DNA of 64,000 nt. Source: Euclidia mi (lineage: Eukaryota > Arthropoda > Insecta > Lepidoptera > Erebidae). Where the stretch lies: positions 34,616,475 through 34,680,474 of the forward strand of contig OX123205.2 in assembly GCA_944739405.2 (NCBI GenBank), in the 5' to 3' direction. Of this stretch, positions 42,212-53,167 are shown piece after piece. Made by a program: the position numbers and the translations under genes. The first letter of the stretch is position 1, and each line of letters begins with the position of its first letter. Under the pieces are notes generated by a model. That model saw only the letters and a list, made by a program, of their open reading frames with translations. It was not told the origin of the DNA and did no database searches.

Positions 42212-42350
42212 GATTTTATTTATTTATTTATTATACTATTTATTGTACACTTATACAGATATTTAAGGAAATTCACATAAGATATAGTACAATGGGCGGC
42301 CTTATCGCTAAAAGCGATTTCTACCAGGCAACCTTTGGATGGAGATATTA
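42212..42350 (-). repeat. LINE 3' UTR fragment
   Basis: On the minus strand AAATCGCTTTTAGCGATAAG GCCGCCCATTGTACTATATC leads to TTTAAATATCTGTATAAGTG TACAATAAATAGTATAATAA AT. The same sequence, read on the plus strand, is at 62032-62140 (AAATCGCTTTTAGCGATAAG GTCGCCCATTGTACTGTATT). It is the A-rich 3' UTR of a jockey-type LINE. Confidence 0.7.
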
Positions 42351-42359
42351 TTGGTAGGA

Positions 42360-43754
42360 AAGAAATGATAGTTGTAAGCGTACCAATAAATAAATATTAT
42401 GTTTAAATATATATAAAGTTATATAATACGATCCGTCACTTCAAAGGGTCATCCCTGACATATTTTGCATGAGAATATTCCCATAATGGCAAAAGACTGG
42501 CGAATTTTTTGCACGTTCTAGCTGTTTATTCGAATGTTTTACTTTTGGGATGTTTCATTGTGTTTTTATTATTGCATTTCGTATTATATTACTTTGTTGT
42601 AAGTAAAATGGTTCCCGTGTATTGTTTTAGTAATTTTGCTCCGAATGTATATTAAAGAGTTAATTCTGGAATTCAATTTCTTTAATAGACGTTCTTTGAA
42701 CAGCTATGAACAGTGACCGTTGTGTAGGATTTTACAAATACGAAGCAACTTTATTCATTAGTAATCAAATTCTAACATGACTATCAATCAATAGCCATTA
42801 CCTACATTCTACATAAAACTATTCAACTACCTTTGACTTTTATTCATGAATATTCTTGCTTTCATTTGTCATGTTTCATTTCAAGCTTAAATTTTTTATC
42901 TTCTGTCAGTTTCTTTAAACCCTTTCAAGTCAATGTTAATTCTAACTGCCTGCACTCATTTCAATACCCCACGATAGAATCCAATGAACATATTCAATGA
43001 AATATTTCTTCGTCTTGTTCTAAGACTTCAAAACGAATGCATTTTATGACATGTCCATAGTCTCAATTATGTTAAACAGTGCATAAACTTAAAATCAGAA
43101 TGCATAGCCAAGATCTTAAGTGGGTAAACGTCCTAAGCTTTAGCACACTTCTGCCAAACTACTTAAAAGTTTGCTGGCAAAATTCATCCAGTTATTATTT
43201 GAAAGCAATAAAATTTATTTATTCAGGTCTTCGAACTAAAAATGCTTAAAACGTTTGGCAAAAAAATGCACTGATGAAAAAAGACAAGTAAAAATAAATT
43301 TTCGTCAAAATGAAAGAGCTCCTAAATTAAGTTTCAACGAACTACAGAGATTGCTTTTATTTTAAACTATACTTATCGATGTTAAAGTCTGATATTGCGG
43401 TATAAGGTAGCCTATGTCACTCTCTAGCTAACTAGCTATCCCTACTCACAAAAATCACACCATAATACCACTCAGTTTTGACTCAAAAGATGGACATACA
43501 AATAAGTTTGTATGGATTTGACCACCCAGGGTCATAAACTATTCCAGGTTCTAGAAAGTGTTTTTGCAACTTGTATTTGGCTGAGTGAAATAAGCTTATT
43601 GGTGCCAATATATTTTATAGTATGTCAAATAGCTTCTAAAATCATTCTAATTTGTCTAAGAGCCAATTTTTCAATCCTCAGTTATAGAGATGAATAACTA
43701 TTCCACTGATAAATTTATTAGGCTGTTTAACAGTCCCTTAAAGTTGTGTTAATT
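42360..43754. other. AT-rich stretch, nothing recognised
   Basis: A 61-codon ORF at 43512-43697 has no domain. No repeats identified. Confidence 0.4.
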
Positions 43755-44264
43755 TTTAGGTTTCCGTACCTTAAAGGTAAAAAACGGGACCCTATTACTA
43801 AGCCTCCACTGTCTGTCTGTCCGTTTGTCTGTCTGTCACCAGGCTGTATCTCATAAACCGTGATAGCTAGAAAGCTGAAATTTTCACAAATTGTGTATTT
43901 CGCTTGCCGCTATTAAAAATAAAAAAAATTAAAATATTAAGGGAGGTCCCATACAAAAAACGTGTTTCTTTTCGTATTTTTTGCTCAAAATGACTAACTG
44001 TAACAGGTAGACGCTTTAAATTTTCACAGAATATGAAGTTGTATATTACCTTTCAAAATAAATAGTTAAATAAAAAAAAGTAAATAATAAAGGGGGGCTC
44101 CCATACAACAAACGTAATTTATAAGCAATTTGTTACTCGATTTTAATAAACAGGTAGAAACTTAAAAAGTATTTAAGTATACATACAACGAACGCGATTT
44201 TCTTTTATAGATGATGGTACGGAACCCTTCGTGCGCGAGTCCGACTCGCACTTACCCAATTTTT
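43755..44264. mobile_element. Non-autonomous repeat with GGGTTCCGTAC-type ends, copy 2
   Basis: It is in the opposite orientation to 433-1187. It starts GTTTCCGTACC, carries a CTGTCTGTCTGTCCGTTTGT microsatellite near 43810-43840, and ends GGTACGGAACCCTTCGTGCG CGAGTCCGACTCGCACTTAC. The interior is diverged and shorter and lacks the 65-bp internal inverted repeat. Confidence 0.65.
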
Positions 44265-44383
44265 CAATAGTCTTTTATTCCGTGGTCTACTATCTGTCCG
44301 AATAACAGCATCATACCCGTCACTAACTTCAGAGAGGTGAAACAAATATACCAGAAAAGTGCATGTCAAAACAGGACAGGAAA

Positions 44384-44431
44384 TTAGAGCAGGACAGGAA
44401 ATATAAGCTTTATTTCCTGTCTTGCTCTAAC
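44384..44431. repeat. 48-bp near-palindrome
   Basis: TTAGAGCAGGACAGGAAATA is mirrored by TATTTCCTGTCTTGCTCTAA around AAGCTT, with one mismatch. Confidence 0.88.
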
Positions 44432-45296
44432 TGTGATGGTTATTTTGGGTTAGGTTTGTTTATGTATGTTTGGACTGTGGTATTTTCGCAGAATTTGTGC
44501 TGTTAGTTTTCAATAAAAAATAGTTATCTGATAACTCAGGTAAGTCAAAAAGTCACAGGTACTTTACGCGCACTCTACCGCCTTAGGAACTTTCTCCCAT
44601 CTAAGACTAAAGTGATACTTGAGCAAACTTTAATCTTTCCTTTGATCGACTATGCTGATGTGTGCTACTAAGACCTGAATGCAGATCTACTCAATGAACT
44701 ATTAAATCATTAAAATTCGATCGGACGATTCACGCCTGTGACAAAAATATTCGTATTACACTTTCTTCAACTCAGAATCTTAATAATACGTAGGATTTAT
44801 GGGTAGAGGTATTTTCCTTCCGCATTAACCGACTCGTTACGAAAATAGATATTTAAAAAGGTAATAGTATAGGTATAGGTAATAAAACGGCATAAAATCT
44901 CTTAAATCATTCCATCAGATGGGTTGGTCATCTGCCGCGAACAGAAATATTAATATTTTTAATAAATACATCATATTGTATAATTTATTAAAACCTCAAA
45001 GTGCGACTGTTCAACCAACACGGTCACTGCTGTCAAATTATATTAAAATTTTCCCAAAATAACAATTAATTTTAAAACGAGCCTTTCTCATTTCACCACA
45101 AAATTAACGGAACAAGCAACAAGGCACACACGCATCGAATGAAGTTATAACAGGCCCGTGACGTCATCCGCCACTATCTCTATAATGACCTCTCGACTGA
45201 GGATTCTCAAAAACAAATAGGTCAGCTCAATAAAAGGATTAAATTGAATAATGAATTTCGAAATTCTTTGGTAGCTTTGAAGTTTGGAGCTTATGT
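44432..45296. other. Unassigned stretch
   Basis: At about 44550-44760 the broken phrases RTLPPLRNFLPSKTK-like and VIEQTLIFPLIDYADVCY-like can be read on the plus strand (TACTTTACGCGCACTCTACC onward), reminiscent of the C-terminal region of a jockey-type LINE RT. Stops are frequent. Otherwise nothing. Confidence 0.35.
44545..44790 (+). pseudogene. Possible remnant of a LINE ORF2 C-terminal region
   Basis: Short stretches resemble the region after the RT catalytic core of jockey-superfamily ORF2: LSFPLIDYADVCY can be read near 44635-44670, matching the usual 'LxxPxxDYADxxY' motif. Frames are interrupted and only about 250 bp are visible. Confidence 0.5.
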
Positions 45297-45605
45297 CTTT
45301 TTTTATGGTAATAGGCGGCAAACGATCAGATGTACGCCTGATGGTAAGCAATTACCGCCGCCCATGGACACAAGCAACACCATAGGAGTCACCAGTGCGT
45401 TGCCGCCCCTTGGGGTTGGGAAAAGAGATAGGATGAGTAGTGGGATGAGGGAGAAGGAATAGGGGATAGGGCCTCCGGCACTCTTACTCACCGGACGAAA
45501 CGCGACAATTTAGGTACTGTTACTTTTCGTCGATTTTCTGTGAGAGGGTAGTCCTACCCCGGTCGAGCCGGCCCATTCATGCTGAAATCAGCAAGGCTCT
45601 ACTAC
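45297..45605 (-). mobile_element. A-tailed retroposon family B, copy 2
   Basis: Same orientation as copy 1. On the minus strand the head is GTAGTAGAGCCTTGCTGATT TCAGC and the end is GCCTATTACCATAAAAAAAG. It aligns over its full length with copies at 15363 and 48385. Confidence 0.8.
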
Positions 45606-45914
45606 TTCTACTACACTTGAAAATGTGTTGAATAGGGATTTGATTCTTGGCTCGGGTCTATAGATTTTAGGTGCTTTTTGTCTCAGTAGTTTAACCAAAT
45701 CTGGTAACAAGTTCGATAGATGATAGTAAATTCGTGGAAATTAACGTTAAATTTACAGACAACTGAAAAATTATCGTGTAATACACGTCTGTAGAAAGAA
45801 CTTTATCTATTGGATCACCATTCTAAATAGAAAATGTATGAATTACTTCATCTTTATACAAGTTTACATAATGACATACTATTTGATAAGTAATAATTAC
45901 TCTCAAGTAAAACA

Positions 45915-46080
45915 CACTGGCCTCGTTCTTCCGGTTCAAGACCTTTAGAACGTCCCTAGACTTTTGGCTTGAAGCTTCTAATTGGCTTTTCTAGTCTAAC
46001 CGAATTTGGCAGAACATTGGCTTTGCCATCGGGCAACTGCCGTCTGGTATCCGCTACCATCTTACACCAGGGTTAGAGGT
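45915..46080. repeat. Family K fragment
   Basis: CTAGTCTAACCGAATTTGGC AGAACATTGG and GGGCAACTGCCGTCTGGTAT CCGCTAC match the start of the 39.5-kb copy (CTGGTCTAACCAGATATGAC; GAGCGACTGCCGTCTGACCT CCGC). Confidence 0.5.
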
Positions 46081-46638
46081 TTCGTTTAACCTCCTATTTG
46101 AACAAACCTTCATCGAAAGCTAGTAACCTATCTTCCTGAATGATGCAAAGCTTCTGATAGCATCAAGATACCAACATGTAATTTGCATGATATGGTGATA
46201 TACATGATAAGCTATGCAGCCATCTTGAAACTAGGCCAGTCTGAGACACGAGGTGTTCGCCTAGCATGACTCCTGTCCGCTTAGTGTAATTGAGTAGCTT
46301 GAGTGCAAATTAATTTCTAAACTAATTGCTGAGACATACGGACGTGCAGTTCCGAGTAGCGGATTACAAGCAGCTAATAGTATTGAACACGTACATTATA
46401 TATGGACTCATGACTGTTTCCCGAAGGGGTAGGTAGATATGTTCATGACATTATCGAACATGTTCACCTAGAAAAAGCCAAAAGAATGTTATTATAGTTT
46501 GAATTTATCATCATTCAACAAACTTTCGATATCTATAATTTTCCAGAACCAATAGATAGACGGACAAAAAAATTATCGTTTGTACTTTCGCCCAACCTAA
46601 GAGCTCGACGTTTGTTTTATAGTCTACCCAATGAGAAC

Positions 46639-46663
46639 TGATTGATCAATTATTGATCAATCA
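46639..46663. repeat. 25-bp palindrome
   Basis: TGATTGATCAA and TTGATCAATCA flank a 3-bp centre. Confidence 0.85.
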
Positions 46664-46680
46664 AATCTCATTCCCTCTTC

Positions 46681-46726
46681 AAGACCCTTCTTAGAAAAGC
46701 TATTATAGTTTTCTAAGAAGGGTCTT
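46681..46726. repeat. 46-bp palindrome
   Basis: AAGACCCTTCTTAGAAAA is exactly mirrored by TTTTCTAAGAAGGGTCTT around 10 bases. It lies only 18 bp from the palindrome at 46639. Confidence 0.92.
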
Positions 46727-47490
46727 CAGTATTAATTCCACAACCCAAAGGTGTACATATTCAACAACTTAACCTGCTTGTTAATGCAAAAAACAAGCAA
46801 CAACCCGCAATTCGTAGTCAGTGGTTTGCGCCTCGGTAGGCTTATGATTTTGAATGGGGCAATCTAGTAGTCTCCCACTAATCAAAAGGGCACACATATT
46901 GCTAAGCAATCTGCCAAATAAAAAAAACCTTTACTTTAATACAATCTAACAGAAAAATCGTACAACACATTTCAGTTGAGTCAAACCTAAGTATCATAGT
47001 GATAGGCCATCCATTCTGGTCGGACGCATTCCCGTACGATACGGTACATTTTCTACGATCATTTCTCTCACGTACGTGAAGGCTTGAGAATCAACTATCT
47101 GTTGCAGTTTCCAGTGCCTTGACTAGTTTCGAAGTAAATCCACTATGAATACTTGGCAGTAACCTTTTATTGAAGTGAAATCAGTCCTTGTGGTGACAGA
47201 TTGAGAACACAAAGTGTTACTACCCCATTTAAGTCCTTGGGTGTCGTAAAGACGACCAAGGGAAATACACTAGGAACTACGTATTGAGATGGAAAACTCA
47301 GCTTCAAAGTCTATGAATAAGCCGGTATAGTATTATATAGTAGTCTTATAATTCCTATCGACGCATAATGCTATTATGACACCATTTAGGATAGGCATAA
47401 GTCCAGCAGTCGATTGCGAAAAGCTGTATGAAGATAGTTCACGCTTACCTTAAAATATTCAGTTTGACCCGATTATTATTTAAGAGACTT

Positions 47491-47681
47491 GGGCCGCGTT
47501 TCCACTATGCCATTAATTTATCGTTGCGCGGCTATAATGTCCAGATCATATCGAATCTGTCGTCACTATACTAAAATCGTAGATTAAATCGTGTTGTCCC
47601 ATATGTGAATACTACCATTCAAATACACGACACTTTAAACGACACGATAACTTGTCGTTACGATATAGTGGGAACGCGCCC
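47491..47681. mobile_element. Harbinger-like MITE, 191 bp
   Basis: The left end GGGCCGCGTTTCCACTATG is mirrored by the right end ATATAGTGGGAACGCGCCC with a single-base offset. Termini reading GGGC...GTTTCCACT are typical of PIF/Harbinger MITEs in insects (family knowledge). A 3-bp TWA target duplication is not clear (CTT at the left, TAA at the right). The interior is non-coding. Confidence 0.65.
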
Positions 47682-47689
47682 TAAATCAA

Positions 47690-48384
47690 ATTCTTACTTA
47701 CGTATGTACATAAATCACTTTTCTCCTTTCTTTTTCTTTAGAACCAAAGCACAGGTTAATAAATTTCGGAACCCGTGGGACCTTGATTTAATTTAATATT
47801 CAATTTAAACCACAGCACTATTTCCAAACACAAAGATCTCAATGGATTTTCCCCAAGTTTTTCACATCGCAAGGGAATCGAGATTCAATGGAATATTCTT
47901 TAGATAAAACTTATTTCTAGTCATATAATATCTGAGCCAGCATTTGTCAGCAGAGCACGTTTGTCGGCTAAAAATAATATATATTTGCGTTTACCGCCTA
48001 AAAGCTTATATTACAGGATCGGGAAACGTGACTGAATTTTGTTTTTTTTTATTGAGTTAATGTGGGAAATTGTGATGAAGTCTGCAGGCTGTGGTGAAAT
48101 ATACTACGTGAAGTATGCTAGGGACTTTTTTATAAAACAAAGCGTGAAACTTGCGGCAGGTTGCTAAACGTACAAAACACAGCTTAAAACATTTCTCCGA
48201 TTTTGAGTATGGCAGAAGTTGCTTCTACAAAAGGCATGTTTTCTACAAGTAATATAAATTATATAAGTTCTTATCTAGTAAAACATGCCTAAATAATTGC
48301 AGTTTAATTAGTTCATTACTTTTAAAACAGATTTTTAATAGCATTTTATTAAATATTTGTATTATGACGTCACCAGTTTTACAG
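47690..48384. other. AT-rich stretch, nothing recognised
   Basis: No frame or repeat recognised. Confidence 0.4.
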
Positions 48385-48696
48385 GTAGTAGAGCCTTGCT
48401 GATTTCAGCATGAATGGGCCGGCTCGACCGCGGAAGTACTACCCTCTCACAGAAAATCGACGTAAAGTAACGGTACCTAAACTGTTGCGTTTCGTTCGGT
48501 GAGTGAGAGTGCCGGAGGCCCTATCCCCTATTCCTTCTCCCTCATCCCACTCCTCATCCTATCCGCATTCCCAACCCCAAAGGGCGGCAACGCACTTGTG
48601 ACTCCTGTGGTGTTGCTTGTGTCCATGGGCGGCGGTAATTGCTTACCATCAGGCAATCCGTCTGCTCGTTTGCCGCCTATTAACATAAAAAAAAAA
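48385..48696 (+). mobile_element. A-tailed retroposon family B, copy 3
   Basis: It starts GTAGTAGAGCCTTGCTGATT TCAGCATGAATGGGCCGGCT CG and ends GCCGCCTATTAACATAAAAA followed by more A. This orientation shows the A run at the 3' end clearly. An 80-codon ORF across it is a by-product. Confidence 0.8.
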
Positions 48697-48856
48697 CAGT
48701 TCATGTTTCATACAAAATCCGTACAAAGAGTTTGTTTTTGACATTTTATTAAAAGTGTCTAATTTGTCTGTTTATTATAGTAGGTACCACTCATTTCGAT
48801 AGAGATACGGAGAAGACTGTATAACTATCGAATTTATCGGTATTATAAGTTTCTTA

Positions 48857-49085
48857 GGTCATCATCAGCCTTTAATAGTCCACTGCTGGATTAGGCCTCT
48901 CCTTTGAAAGGAGGAATTGGCCTACTATACCACGCTGGCCAAGCGGGTTGGTATAGGGTTTGTATCAAGTTTTCCTTCTCTTACAGTGCTGTTCTCTGCA
49001 TGATATACGCCCTCTGTCGGCTCTTACGACACCCATGGGATGATATGGGGTGGTGACAATTCGTATTCTTAATCCGTCACCACAC
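48857..49085 (-). repeat. LINE 3' region (families G/D)
   Basis: Reading the minus strand, GACACCCATGGG sits upstream (TCGTAAGAGCCGACAGAGGG), then CCAACCCGCTTGGCCAGCGT GGTATAGTAGGCC and AGAGGCCTAATCCAGCAGTG GAC, ending GGCTGATGATGACC. It is a 5'-truncated LINE end with the usual GATGATGA tail. Confidence 0.6.
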
Positions 49086-50090
49086 GGACGTTTCTTAGGT
49101 ATTTCAAATCAAGTCATATTTCTCACCAAAACTATTTCGTATTCTATTTGGAGCTTTTCTTTTTGGAACTTTCAAAGATATACATATTTTACGTGACTTC
49201 AACACTTCGTTAAAGATTTCCAAAATCCTTTCTATATCGTGTCATGTCTTAGTGCCAATATTTTCGGCAACTATGAGCCTCAAGTTAAAATTCTTCGTGG
49301 ACAAGTTAAAACAATATCTAAAATAAGAAAAAGGCTTAAGCATACAGAATAAAATATCTGATCTACTGCATTGGCTTTTATTTAGATAAAGTAGAAGCTC
49401 CTGCCTGGTGAATGGTGGATGTTAATTATGTCTTCACAGACGTAAATAAGTTTAAGTAGGCTACTCTCTCATGGCTCATAAAACACAATGGTAACCTGTA
49501 TCGGTAGCTACATATAAATACATACAGTCATTTATCGAAAAAGCTAAGATATAGAATCTAGCGACATATTATGAAGTACAACTACGGAGCTATGAAGACA
49601 CAATCTTTAATCACGCTATTAAAAGTTTCACCCGCCTTCATACATACATATGCAAGCCCTGAACTATATCTGTAGGGCCTAAGTCCACCAGGCACGATTT
49701 CTTGCCTTGTCTGTGGATCTTCTCTCTAGCTAAAGAAATATTACACTATTTCCTAATAACGAATGCCTCCTGAACTACAAATCCGTAGGTCCTATCCAAG
49801 TTATACCAGCTTACGGTAGCACAACCTGAGTCATTACTAGGATAGGGGCGGCGACAGATTCGTGTACAAATCGCACCATTATTAACTTGAAAGCTGATTT
49901 GTTAATTATATTTGGGTTGTTGCCTCAGGGGATGTAGCGGGAAATTATTAATATCGTACTAGTTTTTGGATACGTATACGTATGGATAGGTTTGTGAGCG
50001 AGAGAGTTTGCGAAATTATGTATAATTTGTAGATGAGTAAATTGTTGCAAATTAGTAGAACATAATAGAACTATGAGAACTCTATAGAGT
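49086..50090. other. Unassigned stretch
   Basis: No domain-bearing frame. A phrase at 49660-49860 (GTAGGGCCTAAGTCCACCAG ... AATCCGTAGGTCCTATCC) looks repeat-like but no partner is in the window. Confidence 0.35.
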
Positions 50091-50328
50091 CCCTCCGTGG
50101 CTCACTGGATAGCGAAAGCGTCTGCTGATCAGAAGGTTCGATTCCGGGTCGGGCAAAAGTGTTACTAGGTTTTGCCGAATTCTCAATAGCAGCACGGAGT
50201 CTTGCAAAGTGCCCGGTAACGGCAATAGACTCGCCCCCTATTATGTGGGACTGACAAATTCATAACATAGTGAAAAGTGGGTTAATGTTATTTCTCTGCC
50301 TACCCCTACAGGGGTACAAGCGGGAATA
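50091..50328 (+). mobile_element. SINE family A, copy 4
   Basis: Head CCGTGGCTCACTGGATAGCG, a shortened B-box AAGGTTCGATTCCGGGTCGG GC, the GACTCGCCCCCTATTATGTG GG block and tail CTCTGCCTACCCCTACAGGG GTACAAGCGGGA. The head differs from copies 2 and 3, so it was built on a different tRNA-like head or has diverged strongly. Confidence 0.8.
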
Positions 50329-50339
50329 AAAGATAAAAT

Positions 50340-51519
50340 AAATAAAGAAGTACTAAGAAAACGAAGTGGTTGAAGCCTACTGATTACTGCACGACTGAGC
50401 CGGGTCGACCGAAAAAGTCTATCGTGTAATTAAATATCGGCAATCGGTCTAGTGATTAATGACCCTAACTGCTAGGACGGAGGTTGTGGGTGGGAACTCA
50501 GGATAAATTTTTGTATGATGTAAATAAAAATTCCGTCTGTTTGTTTGTGGAATTTGTAGTAAATATGTTATGTTTTAAAGCATTGATAGTATATTTACAT
50601 ATCAGTTGGTTTGAGGCTAAAACTAACATGACTCTTATAGGTACTTGGCAAATTTAAAGCAAAATTAGATACATCTAACCATCGTTATACTCAATATCCT
50701 TCGGAATCAGAGCCTATTTTAACTCTAAACATTATTTAACCTTTCATAAAAAGTATCCAGAAAGGTTTTACGTCCCAAAGACTTTAATTTCTTTTGGAAG
50801 CGAGACAGTTTAAGAGGCCTCATACAACGCGAAGCTTTCAATAAGATTTCTACTTCAATATATTTTCAATCAGGACTTAAATTAATATTTTATCAATCGT
50901 AATCGAATCGTACGTGAAAGATGTATATGTCAGCGGGAAGCTGGATTTTATTTTCACCTATAAGTAACTTCTTCCCTGCAAATCGAGCAGTTTTGCGACT
51001 CTCTTCCCTTTAGGAAGGTTATACCATGTATGTTCTAATAAGCCGGTTTCCCACGGTGCGCGGTTTTAGGAACGGATGCGTTAGGCACCTTTGGAGGTAC
51101 CCGACAGCAGGCGTTGGACTGTAAGAGAATCATCATATTTCTGTAAAGTGCGCCAAATTACCGCTTTGCAACGATACATTAAATAAATAAAAATAAACTA
51201 AAAATCATTTAATATATAAAGACAGAGTCCATAGCACATATTACCTCACAATTACATAGAGTGTACATATACATATTTGAATGTATTTAATGGAAATTGA
51301 ATTAATAGAAATTACAAACTCAAGAAGGTTAGTTTATTTTAGTTATTAAACCAATTAAGCGACAACAGAGTTCTGAAGTTGCAAGCAAGGTTTTTGAGGT
51401 TTTTACTGTCCTTTAGTATTATTATCAATATCTTTTTGGATCATCAGTACCTCCAAACACCCTGAGTGTCCACGGACTCAAGGAATAACAACGCTAGATC
51501 TATTAGTTGCAATAATATG
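50340..51519. other. AT-rich stretch, nothing recognised
   Basis: No frame or repeat recognised. Confidence 0.4.
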
Positions 51520-51528
51520 AATAGGTCA

Positions 51529-51775
51529 AGTCACCGCTCAAGTTCGCTAGGGTACGGTCGCGTCCACTCTGAATATATATACAAAGCTGCTAAAACCCCT
51601 AGTAACACTATCCATTCTTAGAGGCATTTACTCGGTGATTAAGCGCCAACGTTGTATCAACAACTCTAAGTAGATACGATACGGCAGTACACAACAAACC
51701 AGTTCCGCGAGTTCACACACACATCGACCGCTCCATACGTTTCTCAAACTTTTTCGCTCGGAACAAAAATTAACT
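51529..51775 (+). promoter_or_regulatory. 5' UTR of the LINE, presumed internal promoter
   Basis: It begins AGTCACCGCTCAAGTTCGCT directly after the duplication. Non-LTR elements of this kind carry a TATA-less internal Pol II promoter here. TATATATACAAAG occurs at about 51573 but lies inside the UTR. Downstream promoter elements could not be confirmed by eye. Confidence 0.5.
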
Positions 51776-52747
51776 ATGTTTATCTGCAAGAGCTGCGAGA
51801 ACGAGGCTACGGACGGAGTCACGTGCACCCAATGTGGAGGTCAGCTCGACTTCCAATGCGCGGGTATAACCGAAGCTAGATGGAGAAGACTTGGTTCAGC
51901 CAATAAAGCCATTTGGAAGGGTAGTACCTGCAAATCTCTTACTCCAACAAGTTCACACGTTGGTACAAACAAGACTACTTCTCTGGACTCGGATGCCATC
52001 ATTTCCGAGCTCAAACGTCTATCGACACAAATGGACGCATTACCAACACTGATAGACAGCGTGGAAGCCATTAAAGCGGAGTTGGCAGAATTGAAAACCA
52101 TGAGGTCCGAGTTTGCTGAAACGAAGACGTCTCTGGAGTTTGTGCACGAGGCAGTCCAAACTTTGACCAACAAGGTATCATCTCTGGACCAGGAAATTGA
52201 GGCCATGAAGGCCACAAGAGCAGAAGTCACACTCCTTCAAGATCGTGTCGTCAAACTGGAAAATCTGCATCGTGAAAACGAGCAAAGAACTCGCATGAAC
52301 AATGTAGAGATAAAAGGTGTGCCAATGTCAGACAGCGAGAACTTATTCGCTATAATAGCAAAAATTGGCAACGTAATAGGATGCGAAATCCCTAAGGAAG
52401 GCATAAACTATATAGCGAGGGTACCAATGCGAAATAACAGTCAAAGCAAGAATATAATCTGCTCAGTACATAGCAGTTACATGAAGAACAACTTTGTGGC
52501 TGCCGCGAAGAAGCACAAGACCCTTAAGCCTAGTGACATAGGACTACAAGGGACATCTAGGATTTTCGTAAACGACCACCTGACATTCGATAACAAAGTC
52601 CTATTGAACAAAACCAAAGCCAGAGCCAAAGAACGGGGTTTTGAATACGTCTGGGTCCAAGGATGCAAGATTATGCTAAGGAAAAACCACACCTCGCCAA
52701 AACTACACGTCAAATCAGAACAAGACTTACGCAAATATTTAAACTAA
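51776..52747 (+). CDS. LINE ORF1 protein (nucleic-acid-binding)
   Basis: This 323-residue protein should coat the element's RNA. It opens with a PHD-like Cys cluster: Cys4-x2-Cys7-x9-Cys17-x2-Cys20-x7-Cys28, although the usual His of a PHD finger is Gln/Phe here. A long charged helical stretch with heptad-like Leu/Ile (about residues 75-185: LSTQMDALPTLIDSVEAIKA and onwards) is a coiled coil and would form trimers or dimers. The C-terminal part (EIKGVPMSDSENLF, KNIICSVHSSYMKNNFVAAA, RIFVNDHLTFDNKVLLNKTK) resembles the domain shared by CR1-type ORF1 proteins and the baculovirus FP protein. ATG at 51776 is the first in the frame. ORF2 starts 420 bp downstream in the same frame. Confidence 0.88.
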   Translation: MFICKSCENEATDGVTCTQCGGQLDFQCAGITEARWRRLGSANKAIWKGSTCKSLTPTSSHVGTNKTTSLDSDAIISELKRLSTQMDALPTLIDSVEAIKAELAELKTMRSEFAETKTSLEFVHEAVQTLTNKVSSLDQEIEAMKATRAEVTLLQDRVVKLENLHRENEQRTRMNNVEIKGVPMSDSENLFAIIAKIGNVIGCEIPKEGINYIARVPMRNNSQSKNIICSVHSSYMKNNFVAAAKKHKTLKPSDIGLQGTSRIFVNDHLTFDNKVLLNKTKARAKERGFEYVWVQGCKIMLRKNHTSPKLHVKSEQDLRKYLN

Positions 52748-53167
52748 CTATGTTTATTCATCACTCGGGCATGTCGTGTAGTGACTGCGGCTCGCTCATG
52801 TTGAGAACCACAGGTAACGATTTTTTGTATTCATTTAAAACTCACCGGCCTTTTGTTTGCTTGACACTTGCTAATGACCCGTCTTCACATTTTTGCTGTA
52901 TTAACTTTAATCTTTGCATACATACAAATAGAGACCTATTTTGTTTGCACTCGCATAAGATATTGGCTAAATTTGAATTATATTTTTATTTAAATACCCC
53001 ACAGTGCTCTATACATAATATGCTTTATTCACACAATGCTAAAGCTCATAATTGCTTATTTGTTAGTAAGCAACAGTTATTTAGTAATTTTATTGTTTGC
53101 TTCGATTTGAATGTATCTCACAAATGTTTTTCTATTATAATTCTACTAGTTGTATACAAATTGATTT
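52748..53167 (+). other. Inter-ORF region of the LINE, with an open second frame
   Basis: A frame open from 52663 (inside ORF1) to 53184 (inside ORF2), 173 codons with an ATG at its start, covers the whole gap. It overlaps ORF2's first ATG by 17 nt. Its Cys- and Phe-rich translation has no known motif. It may be chance in a T-rich stretch or a route for coupling translation of ORF2. Confidence 0.35.

Larger units (their letters stand above)
46081..47490. other. Unassigned stretch with two hairpins and a SINE scrap
   Basis: At 46405-46450 a minus-strand scrap of SINE A tail (CCCGAAGGGGTAGGTAGA). Palindromes at 46639-46663 and 46681-46726 are listed separately. Nothing else recognised. Confidence 0.4.

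Noticed and set aside
48499..48741. ORF beginning MSESAGGPIPYSFSL
   Set aside because: It lies within retroposon family B; the same peptide appears on the other strand at 45303-45491 in another copy.
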